Part shown: positions 5,457 to 11,430 of the stretch, piece after piece
Position numbering within the stretch: the stretch's first letter is position 1
Layout of the letters: each line of letters starts with the position of its first letter
NCBI GenBank assembly: GCA_003164075.1
Contig: PLRZ01000252.1
Coordinates: forward strand, 3,632-16,700
DNA from: Bryobacterales bacterium
Lineage (GTDB): Bacteria > Acidobacteriota > Terriglobia > Bryobacterales > Bryobacteraceae
Direction of reading: 5' to 3'
DNA: 13,069 nucleotides
Notes under the pieces: model-generated
Told to the model about the DNA's origin: nothing
The model's input: only the letters and a program-made list of their open reading frames with translations
Database searches by the model: none
Program-made: the position numbers and the translations under genes

Positions 5457-5662
5457 AGAAGAGAACTCTGGCAGCGGACCCGGCGTTGCCCACCGCTGCA
5501 CCGGCAGTTTCACATTCGAGCGTCACGCCTGAACGCAACACGAAGAAGATCGAAAATTTTGAAGAGCGTCGGCTGCTGTTGCAGGTCATCGAAGAGGCCA
5601 AAGCATTCCGCAGACCGAAGCGCACACAAAACTTTCAACGACCAGCGCCCGTATCTCGCTGA
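5453..5662 (+). CDS. Small basic protein, last gene of the cluster
   Basis: A 69-residue basic protein beginning inside the previous stop (ATGA, 4-base overlap), with a purine-rich GGGACGGTGAG segment just upstream as ribosome site. Residues 1-33 are Ala/Pro/Ser-rich and probably disordered. Residues about 34-58 (ENFEERRLLLQVIEEAKAFR) form one amphipathic helix, and the end is Arg/Pro-rich. It does not align with the two paralogues, but its DNA near the start (an AGCGGMCCCGG stretch) resembles DNA near the start of the 5115 frame, suggesting that the duplication unit included the intergenic leader. No known family recognised. Confidence 0.62.
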   Translation: MKKRTLAADPALPTAAPAVSHSSVTPERNTKKIENFEERRLLLQVIEEAKAFRRPKRTQNFQRPAPVSR

Positions 5663-6052
5663 CTCCAAAAGGGCGGAAAATGAACGCCACGCCCGCCGCC
5701 TTCGGGCAATAACTTGTTGGATAAGTCCAGGTGGCTAAGTGGATAACTTCAGGTGTCGATAGATGTATCAACTTATTTGGATTCAATCGGATGCACGGCA
5801 GGCCGCTCTTGCGGAGTATCAGCTTGGTATGCTACCTTCAATATGATAGGGCAGAGCGGAAACAAGGCGCTGCATAGCTGGAACCCCTTCAGTACGCTAC
5901 CTACCTGATACCGTAAGCTCCAAGCGTGAGAGCGTCGGCAGAAAGGTAGTGTTGCGTGACACTTTCAACCGCAAACCGACACAACATAGCCTCCCAATCT
6001 CGTCTTGAGTTTCACTGCGGAGACGTGCGCCAAGGGTCGAAGTGGGAACGAG
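5663..6052. other. Control-like region between the small-gene cluster and the excisionase gene
   Basis: No convincing gene. It begins with a weak hairpin (GCCCG 5691-5695 with CGGGC 5703-5707), then holds the 22-bp-spaced direct repeats at 5719-5755 and scattered short repeats such as GTAYGCTACC and AGTGT-tgcgtg-ACACT. The end must contain the excisionase promoter; TTGCGT near 5952 is the only -35-like hexamer noted and is not convincing. Such a repeat-rich segment ahead of an excisionase gene suits a regulatory or replication-control region. Confidence 0.4.
5719..5755. repeat. Two 15-base direct repeats with DnaA-box-like cores
   Basis: GGATAAGTCCAGGTG (5719-5733) and GGATAACTTCAGGTG (5741-5755) match at 13 of 15 positions with a 22-bp period, about two helical turns. 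The opposite strand of the second contains TTATCCACT, one base from the DnaA box TTATCCACA, and the first contains TTATCCAAC. They may be iterons, a repressor operator, or excisionase/integrase binding sites. Confidence 0.5.
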
Positions 6053-6310
6053 ATGTTTGAATTTTATGAGCCGTTGCTTGACGAAATCTCAAAGCGAACC
6101 GCTAAGCTCGTTATTGAGCACCTGAAGGGAAAGAAGGCGATCCAACCGGAGTACTTCACTGTTGCAGAAGCCGGTTTGTACATTGGGAGATCAAAAGACG
6201 GAATGACGGCCTTACTGAAGCAACGGCTGTTTCCGGTTATCAAGATTGGTGCTCGTGTCCACATCGCCAAGAAGGATCTGGACACGTTCATGTTGAGTCA
6301 TCGGCAGTGA
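6053..6310 (+). CDS. Excisionase-type helix-turn-helix protein
   Basis: An 85-residue protein. Residues 34-80 (YFTVAEAGLYIGRSKDGMTA...FPVIKIGARVHIAKKDLDTFM) match the MerR-like HTH_17/excisionase pattern (PF12728): a helix-turn-helix followed by a wing carrying the conserved I-G-x-R-x-x-I and a D-L-x-x-F end. Residues 1-33 form an extra helical N-terminus. The ATG at 6053 is chosen over TTG at 6005 because GGGA lies 5 bases upstream and the extension has no features. Such proteins bend attachment-site DNA to drive excision and often also regulate transcription. The stop is only 3 bases from the stop of the convergent integrase gene, so the two transcripts must overlap antisense unless terminated in the same few bases. 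Confidence 0.85.
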   Translation: MFEFYEPLLDEISKRTAKLVIEHLKGKKAIQPEYFTVAEAGLYIGRSKDGMTALLKQRLFPVIKIGARVHIAKKDLDTFMLSHRQ

Positions 6311-6313
6311 GGT

Positions 6314-7456
6314 TTATTTCGCAGCCGCTTTGGACTTGGCTTCCTTTAGCCACTTAGCCATCTTCTTCCCGGATTGTTTCACGCCTTCACGGTCAACGAT
6401 GTTGTATCGCAGGAACATGGACAAGGTTTTGTGGCCTGAAATTTTCATTGCTTCAGATTGAGTGAGACCCGCCTTTTGAACCATGTTGCGAACCGCCGAA
6501 CGTCGTAGATCGTGGAAGAGCAAATCAGGATACCCGGCACGGGAAACAGCAGCTTTCCAAGTCTTGTTGAAGGCGTTGATTTGCGAACCCGGTTCAGCTT
6601 CGATCACATGAGCGGTCTTCCAGGCGTCCTTGTGCCAGTAGAACACCCAAGGGCAGTCAGGGAACTCGGCATCACGCATCGCCTTCTGTTTTTTCAACCA
6701 GCCTCCCATATCGCCGTAAATCGGCAACCACCGGCCTTCATCGTTCTTCGTGGTTCCCACTTCTAACGAAACGAACCCGTCTTCAAAGGAGACCTGCGGC
6801 CATTGCAATTTTGTCAGTTCGCTTTTGCGATTTCCCCAATGGAACCCCGCCGCAAAAAGCGGTTTCAGCGAGTTCGGCAGTTCATCCAAAATTGACAGGT
6901 AGCCTTCGATCTCAATGAACCCGGTTCTGGTGTTGTTCACTTTCACGATTGGGAAGTGAGGAACAGCGACAACCTTTGGCGGGGTCTGCCGTTTCATGCC
7001 GTGGTTATAGGCCGCACGCATGTATGCGAGTTCGTTATTGATAGTCGCTGTTTTCGCTTCTTCGGCTTCACGCTGTTTGCCATAGCCGATCAGGTCATCG
7101 CTCGTGATGCTTGCCGCCACACGCTCACCAAACACACGACGGATATTTGCGTTCACTACATCCTTGATGCTCTTCAGCGCTTTTGCGTGGTTCCTCTCAA
7201 GGTAGGCAAAGTAGTCGTCCAAGAGTTCGCCAACCTTGACGAGTTTCTGAAGCGCCGGAAAGTCGTTCGTGATCGTGGCCTTCATTCGATCACGTTCTTG
7301 GATGGCTTCGGACTGGAGAGTTTTTCCGGTGGACTTGTCGAAGTCTCCAAGCCGGAACCACCAAATTCGACCACGCTTGTACAGACGGCCATCACCGTAC
7401 AGTCCTGGCTTTTTGCGCTTCTTCTTTTCGGCCTTTTCGGTGGTGGTGGCCTTCAT
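6314..7456 (-). CDS. int: Tyrosine integrase of the element
   Basis: A 380-residue phage-type tyrosine recombinase with the complete catalytic set: Arg210 (GNRKSEL), Lys237 (TTKNDEGR), His315 and Arg318 (FHDLRRS), His342 (SGHKTL) and nucleophile Tyr351 (FLRYNIVD). Residues 1-60 are basic with a GDGRLYKRGRIWWFRL segment, typical of the arm-binding N-terminus. Residues about 74-155 are the SAM-like core-binding helical domain. It lies immediately inside the right attachment core, transcribed inward, so it is the enzyme expected to join attP to the tRNA anticodon loop. A -10-like box lies 7 bases from the ATG and no spaced Shine-Dalgarno is visible, so the message may be leaderless. The paired 7-mers at 7475-7492 sit in the -35 zone, which would let the integrase repress itself (inference). 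Confidence 0.96.
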   Translation of the reverse strand: MKATTTEKAEKKKRKKPGLYGDGRLYKRGRIWWFRLGDFDKSTGKTLQSEAIQERDRMKATITNDFPALQKLVKVGELLDDYFAYLERNHAKALKSIKDVVNANIRRVFGERVAASITSDDLIGYGKQREAEEAKTATINNELAYMRAAYNHGMKRQTPPKVVAVPHFPIVKVNNTRTGFIEIEGYLSILDELPNSLKPLFAAGFHWGNRKSELTKLQWPQVSFEDGFVSLEVGTTKNDEGRWLPIYGDMGGWLKKQKAMRDAEFPDCPWVFYWHKDAWKTAHVIEAEPGSQINAFNKTWKAAVSRAGYPDLLFHDLRRSAVRNMVQKAGLTQSEAMKISGHKTLSMFLRYNIVDREGVKQSGKKMAKWLKEAKSKAAAK

Positions 7457-7463
7457 GCTCCAG

Positions 7464-7472
7464 ATTTTAGCA
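7464..7472 (-). promoter_or_regulatory. Extended -10 promoter of the integrase gene
   Basis: On the minus strand TGCTAAAAT is an extended -10 element ending 7 bases before the integrase ATG, so transcription would begin at or beside the start codon. GGAG is present but only one base from ATG, too close to serve as a ribosome site. Confidence 0.5.
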
Positions 7473-7474
7473 TG

Positions 7475-7492
7475 TAGGACAAATCTAGGACA
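7475..7492. repeat. Paired 7-mer, right-end copy of the arm-type site
   Basis: Identical to 206-223, same orientation: TAGGACA-AATC-TAGGACA. It lies just upstream of the integrase promoter and 53 bp inside the right core. The two copies at opposite ends support a role in integrase binding; overlap with the promoter suggests autoregulation. Confidence 0.6.
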
Positions 7493-7545
7493 TGGCGATT
7501 TCGTATACTGCTGAAAACAAGATTGATAGTTATTACGAAAAAAAT

Positions 7546-7557
7546 ATTATGAGTCCG
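7546..7557. repeat. attR core (12-base direct repeat)
   Basis: A second copy of ATTATGAGTCCG, preceded by element DNA with a run of eight A/T bases and followed by the 5' half of the target tRNA. Together with 102-113 it marks the element ends. Confidence 0.9.
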
Positions 7558-7584
7558 CTGCTCTAACCGCTGAGCTAAGGGCCC
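7546..7584 (-). pseudogene. 5' half of the split tRNA-Ile2(CAU) gene
   Basis: Read on the minus strand: acceptor strand GGGCCCT (7578-7584), TA, D stem GCTC/GAGC with an 8-base loop, anticodon stem GCGGA and loop CTCATAA. After the loop the sequence becomes element DNA beginning with a T run rather than a 3' half, so no tRNA can form. Joined to 65-101 it restores a perfect gene very close in sequence to E. coli Ile2. Its promoter remains upstream, so a truncated transcript of tRNA 5' sequence running into the element is expected. Confidence 0.92.
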
Positions 7585-7592
7585 GCTCCCCT

Positions 7593-7620
7593 ATTGTACC
7601 GATTCGCGCAGCCGTTTCAG
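7593..7620 (-). promoter_or_regulatory. Promoter of the split tRNA gene
   Basis: On the minus strand CTGAAA (7615-7620), a 16-bp spacer and TACAAT (7593-7598) precede the tRNA 5' end at 7584 by 8 bases, which suits a tRNA promoter. It overlaps the last codons of the gene ending at 7617. It still fires into the broken 5' half if active. Confidence 0.55.
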
Positions 7621-8177
7621 CCCCGCCTCCGCGGCCGGTACGCGACCATCTCGAACCACGAAATGCTGTCGTTTACCACCTGCGTCTTGAGAAGCACTTC
7701 AAAATACGGCATCGATTCGCCTTGCCGTAACCCCAGCTTTTGGCGAAGCTGCCGGATAAAGTCTTCCGACGTTACGAAACGGGCGCCGGCTTCCGTGGAG
7801 ATCACATCGCTGCCGGAAATTACCAGCACATTTCCCGTGCGCTTGGGATTCTGCAGGTACGCCACCCGGCCGTACCCCGTGCGCCGCCATTCGGCCGGGT
7901 ATTCCGCCTGCTCCCCCGGCATCGGCGACCGGTTCACGAAGCGCACCGCCGCCGGCGTCTCCTGGTAGACCGTCTGGAAATTCATCCGGTTCTCAAACAG
8001 CCCGATCCAGGGATTGGAGCGCAAACTTCCCATCAGAATGGTGTTCTGAGAGGAGATCAAAGACGACGAAAAGTCTCGCGCGCTCAACAGATTCAGCAGA
8101 TGCTCGACCGCGGCCAATACTCCGAAATCCCGCGCCAGCGCGCGCCGATCCGGTTGGGTGAGGTACAGTTCCGCCAT
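7617..8177 (-). CDS. Conserved acidobacterial-type protein of unknown function, possibly 5'-truncated
   Basis: A 186-residue soluble protein without signal peptide or membrane helix. A helical start (residues 1-40) leads to an alpha/beta region with [28 protein letters not shown] (about 42-69), [10 protein letters not shown] (about 113-122) and [12 protein letters not shown] (about 155-166). From memory, the GS-RSNPW-LFE and RTGNVL patterns form a C-terminal domain attached to winged-helix (CadC-like) regulators in Acidobacteria. Here no DNA-binding domain precedes it. The frame is open for eight codons before the ATG, reading like protein, then meets a stop, and there is no Shine-Dalgarno site, so the N-terminal part may be lost. 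It points leftward into the split tRNA and away from gltX. Confidence 0.62.
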   Translation of the reverse strand: MAELYLTQPDRRALARDFGVLAAVEHLLNLLSARDFSSSLISSQNTILMGSLRSNPWIGLFENRMNFQTVYQETPAAVRFVNRSPMPGEQAEYPAEWRRTGYGRVAYLQNPKRTGNVLVISGSDVISTEAGARFVTSEDFIRQLRQKLGLRQGESMPYFEVLLKTQVVNDSISWFEMVAYRPRRRG

Positions 8178-8259
8178 GCGGTCGAATTCGTGCGTCTCAT
8201 ATCAGGAGGTTGACATCGGACAGTACCGCTGCGCCACAGGCCCTCCGGTGCAAGCGCGC

Positions 8260-8265
8260 TATACT
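8260..8265 (+). promoter_or_regulatory. Possible -10 box of the gltX operon
   Basis: TATACT ends 10 bases before the gltX ATG at 8276, implying a leader of only a few bases. No -35 lies at the right distance; a TTGACA at 8210-8215 is 44 bp away. Weak support. Confidence 0.3.
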
Positions 8266-8275
8266 GGCATTTCCC

Positions 8276-9718
8276 ATGCTAAGAGTTCGTTTTGCGCCTT
8301 CCCCCACTGGTTTTCTGCACATCGGTAGCGCGCGCACTTTCATCTTTAACTGGCTCTACGCCCGCCACAATGGCGGCGCCATGATCCTGCGCATCGACGA
8401 CACCGACGCCGGGCGCAATACCGAAGTCTCCCTCAACTCCATCTTCGACGGACTGCGCTGGCTCGATCTCGGATGGGATGAAGAGTACAAGCAGTCCGAA
8501 CGGCTGGCGCTGCACCGCCAAGTGGCCGAAGCGATCTTACAAAAAGGACTGGCCTACCGCGATTTCACTCCCGCGCAGGCCGCCGAAGGCGAGAAATCGG
8601 GCGCGCAGGGCACCTGGCTTTTTAATTCCGGAATGCGCGAGATGTCGCGCGAAGAGAGCGACCGCCGCGCGGCCGCCGGAGAGCCGTTCGCGCTGCGTTT
8701 CCGCGTACCCCGCGACCGCGAGCGGCAGGTGCGCTTTTCCGACGCGGTCTACGGCGAGCAGGCCAAATCCACCGCCGATATCGAAGACTTCGCCCTGCTG
8801 CGCAGCGATGGCATGCCCACGTATCACCTGGCCTCCTGCGCCGACGATGCCGACGTGCGCATCAGCCACATCATCCGCGGGCAGGACCACATCACCAACA
8901 CCTTCAAACACGTGCTGATCTTCGAGGCCGCCGGAGTAACTCCGCCGCAGTTCGGGCATCTGCCCCTGCTGGTGGCGCCCGATGGGACCAAGCTTTCCAA
9001 GCGGCGCCATGGGCCGGTGGTGAGCGTCACCACCTACCGCGACGCCGGTTTCCTGGCCGATGCGTTCGCCAACTTCATCGTGCTGCTGGGCTGGTCGCCC
9101 AAGAACGATCGCGAGCAGATGACCCGCCAGGAACTGGTGGACGCGTTCACGCTGGAAGGCGTCAACCGGTCCAACGCGGTGGTCAATTTCAAGGAGGAAG
9201 AGCCCTTCGATCCCAAGGCCGTGTGGCTCAACGCCGAGCACATTCGCACCATGCCGGTGGCCGATCTCTCCGAGCGCCTGCTGCCCGTGGTCCGCGGCGC
9301 CGGTTTCGCCATCGACGCGGCCAAAATGGCGCGGATCACCCCGCTGATCCGCGAACGCATCAAGCTGCTGAACGACGTCCTGGCGGTGGCCGATTTCTTC
9401 TTCGCGGAGACTCTCGCACCGTACGAGAGCGCCGAATTGGTCCCCAAAAAGGGCGATGCCGCCATGGCTCTGCGAGTGCTTGAAAAGGCGCGCGACGTGC
9501 TGGGCGCGGCGGAATTTTCGCACGATGGGCTGGAGGCGGCGCTGCGTGCGGCGGCGGCGGACCTGGGAGTCAAAGCCGGCCAGATGTTCGAGCCCATCCG
9601 CGTGGCGGTGTGCGGCCGCAAGACGGCGCCGCCGCTATTTGGCACACTGGAAGTATTGGGCCGCGATGTCTGCCTGGTGCGCATCGAGCAGGCCACCGGA
9701 AAGCTGAAAACTCTATGA
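8276..9718 (+). CDS. gltX: Glutamyl-tRNA synthetase
   Basis: A 480-residue class I aminoacyl-tRNA synthetase charging tRNA-Glu with glutamate in the cytoplasm. The protein opens with [16 protein letters not shown], where HIGS (15-18) is the HIGH motif, followed by [11 protein letters not shown] (38-48), the glutamate-pocket segment. The KMSKS loop is KLSKR (239-243) within [12 protein letters not shown]. The C-terminal helical anticodon-binding part ends with [15 protein letters not shown]...[11 protein letters not shown]. The length is normal for bacterial GluRS. The start at 8276 is chosen because the conserved fold begins two residues later; the longer frame from 8210 adds an unrelated 22-residue leader. 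The stop overlaps the glnS start by ATGA. With GlnRS next door, this enzyme is probably of the discriminating kind, though that cannot be shown here. Confidence 0.97.
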   Translation: MLRVRFAPSPTGFLHIGSARTFIFNWLYARHNGGAMILRIDDTDAGRNTEVSLNSIFDGLRWLDLGWDEEYKQSERLALHRQVAEAILQKGLAYRDFTPAQAAEGEKSGAQGTWLFNSGMREMSREESDRRAAAGEPFALRFRVPRDRERQVRFSDAVYGEQAKSTADIEDFALLRSDGMPTYHLASCADDADVRISHIIRGQDHITNTFKHVLIFEAAGVTPPQFGHLPLLVAPDGTKLSKRRHGPVVSVTTYRDAGFLADAFANFIVLLGWSPKNDREQMTRQELVDAFTLEGVNRSNAVVNFKEEEPFDPKAVWLNAEHIRTMPVADLSERLLPVVRGAGFAIDAAKMARITPLIRERIKLLNDVLAVADFFFAETLAPYESAELVPKKGDAAMALRVLEKARDVLGAAEFSHDGLEAALRAAAADLGVKAGQMFEPIRVAVCGRKTAPPLFGTLEVLGRDVCLVRIEQATGKLKTL

Positions 9719-11430
9719 ATCCGACTCTCCCCGGGGAGCCGCCGGAAGCATCGGCGAGCGCTCCCTCGAATTTCGTCCGCGATATCGTCATCGACGATCT
9801 GAAGTCTAATAAGTTCGGAGGCCGCGTGCACACGCGGTTTCCCCCCGAGCCCAACGGGTATCTGCATCTGGGCCACGCCAAGTCCATCTGCCTGAATTTC
9901 GGACTGGCCGACGAGTTCGGCGGCAAGACCAACCTGCGCTTCGACGATACCAACCCGTGCAAGGAAGAGACCGAGTATGTCGATTCCATCATGGAGAACG
10001 TACGCTGGCTGGGCTTCGAGTGGGACGGCCTCTTCTACGCTTCCGACTATTTCGGCCAGCTCTACGAATGGGCGCTGAAGATGATTCGCGAGGGCAATGC
10101 CTTCGTGTGCGATTTGAGCGCCGAGGAAGTGCGCCAGACGCGCGGCACGCTCACCGAAGCGGGCCAGGAGAGCCCCTATCGCAACCGCTCCGTGGAAGAG
10201 AACCTGGACCTGTTCCAGCGCATGAAGGCCGGCGAGTTTCCAGACGGCGCGCGCACCCTGCGGGCCAAAGTGGACATGGCCTCGCCCAATCTCAACATGC
10301 GCGACCCGGTGATGTACCGCATTCTGCACTCCGACCATCACCGCACCGGAAGCGAATGGTGCATCTACCCGATGTACGATTACGCCCACGGGCAGTCCGA
10401 CTCCATCGAAGGCATCACCCACTCCATCTGCACGCTGGAGTTCGAAGACCATCGGCCGCTGTACGACTGGTATGTGGAGGCGCTGGGAATCTATCATCCG
10501 CAGCAGATCGAGTTCGACCGGCTCAACGTCACTTACACGCTGTTGAGTAAGCGCAAATTGCTGACTCTGGTGGAAGACGGCCACGTGCGCGGTTGGGACG
10601 ATCCGCGCATGCCGACTCTTGCGGGCATCCGCCGCCGCGGCTATCCGCCCGAGGCGCTGCGCAGCTTCTGCGGCGCCATCGGAGTTTCGAAAACCAACGG
10701 CCTCATCGAACTGGGCCTGCTGGAACACCACGTCCGCGAGTATTTGAACCGCGCCACGCCGCGCGCCATGGCCGTACTGCGGCCGCTGCGGGTGGTGATC
10801 GATAACTACCCCGAGGGCCAGGTGGAAGAAATGGAGGCGGTCAACAATCCCGAAGATGCCGCCGCGGGGAAGCGCAACGTTCCGTTCTCGAAGGTGCTCT
10901 ATATCGAGCGGGAGGATTTCCGCGAAGTTCCCCCGCCCAAATATTTTCGCCTCTCGCCCGGCAAGGAAGTGCGCCTGCGCTACGGTTATTTCATTACCTG
11001 CACCGGCGTGGTGAAAGACGATAAGGGCGAAGTGACGGAGATCCACTGCACTTACGATCCGGCCACGCGCGGCGGCAACGCTCCCGATGGGCGCAAAGTG
11101 AAATCCACCATCCACTGGGTGTCCGCGGCGCACGCCATCGACGCCGAGGTGCGGATGTACGACAACCTGTTTCTGAAAGAGAACCCCGGCGAGGTGGAAG
11201 AAGGGCAGGATTTCACCGCCAATTTGAATCCGCATTCGCTGGAGATTCTGAACGGCAAGCTGGAGCCATCGCTGGCCACGGCCGCGGTGGGCAACCGCAT
11301 TCAATTCGAGCGCATGGGCTATTTCTGCGTGGACTTGGATTCCGCCCCCGGCAAACTGGTTTTCAACCGCAGCGTGGGGTTGAAGGATTCGTGGGCCAGG
11401 ATCGAGAAGCAGGCGAAGGGCAAGAAGTAA
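9715..11430 (+). CDS. glnS: Glutaminyl-tRNA synthetase
   Basis: A 571-residue class I synthetase that charges tRNA-Gln directly. After a short Pro/Ala-rich lead (1-17) come [11 protein letters not shown] and [17 protein letters not shown] (41-57) with HLGH (51-54) as the HIGH motif and LRFDDTNP following. The KMSKS counterpart is LLSKR (276-280). The family markers [20 protein letters not shown] and [10 protein letters not shown] and a two-barrel anticodon-binding C-terminus ([10 protein letters not shown]...[18 protein letters not shown]) are present. The start is the ATG overlapping the gltX stop (ATGA). The stop shares one base with the next ATG (TAATG). Direct Gln-tRNA charging makes the GatCAB route unnecessary for Gln. 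The long antisense frame across this gene is a GC-driven shadow. Confidence 0.97.
   Translation: MNPTLPGEPPEASASAPSNFVRDIVIDDLKSNKFGGRVHTRFPPEPNGYLHLGHAKSICLNFGLADEFGGKTNLRFDDTNPCKEETEYVDSIMENVRWLGFEWDGLFYASDYFGQLYEWALKMIREGNAFVCDLSAEEVRQTRGTLTEAGQESPYRNRSVEENLDLFQRMKAGEFPDGARTLRAKVDMASPNLNMRDPVMYRILHSDHHRTGSEWCIYPMYDYAHGQSDSIEGITHSICTLEFEDHRPLYDWYVEALGIYHPQQIEFDRLNVTYTLLSKRKLLTLVEDGHVRGWDDPRMPTLAGIRRRGYPPEALRSFCGAIGVSKTNGLIELGLLEHHVREYLNRATPRAMAVLRPLRVVIDNYPEGQVEEMEAVNNPEDAAAGKRNVPFSKVLYIEREDFREVPPPKYFRLSPGKEVRLRYGYFITCTGVVKDDKGEVTEIHCTYDPATRGGNAPDGRKVKSTIHWVSAAHAIDAEVRMYDNLFLKENPGEVEEGQDFTANLNPHSLEILNGKLEPSLATAAVGNRIQFERMGYFCVDLDSAPGKLVFNRSVGLKDSWARIEKQAKGKK

Larger units (their letters stand above)
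102..7557. mobile_element. Integrated element inserted in the anticodon loop of tRNA-Ile2(CAU)
   Basis: The element runs between identical 12-base direct repeats (102-113 and 7546-7557), and removing it restores a perfect tRNA gene. It encodes a tyrosine integrase immediately inside the right end and an excisionase-type HTH protein convergent with it, the standard layout of an integrative element. It also carries a serine recombinase, a solitary DNA methyltransferase, a small-gene cluster and a complete tRNA-Ile2(CAU). No capsid, portal, terminase, conjugation or replication-initiator gene is recognisable, so it is a small mobilisable island or satellite rather than a full prophage or conjugative element. 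Unlike most tRNA-targeting elements it does not rebuild the target gene at either junction. Confidence 0.93.

Noticed and set aside
5814..5912. GTATCAG...CTGATAC inverted repeat and GTAYGCTACC repeats considered as a riboswitch or ncRNA
   Set aside because: Stems are only 6-7 bp and far apart, with no coherent overall fold that I could support.
6956..7477. 173-codon plus-strand frame antisense to the integrase
   Set aside because: Shadow of the integrase gene, whose catalytic residues are all intact on the minus strand.
9034..11304. 756-codon open frame on the minus strand across gltX and glnS
   Set aside because: It lies antisense to two unmistakable synthetase genes in GC-rich DNA, its product is His/Ala/Val-rich with no family motif, and its length is a by-product of GC3-biased codons.
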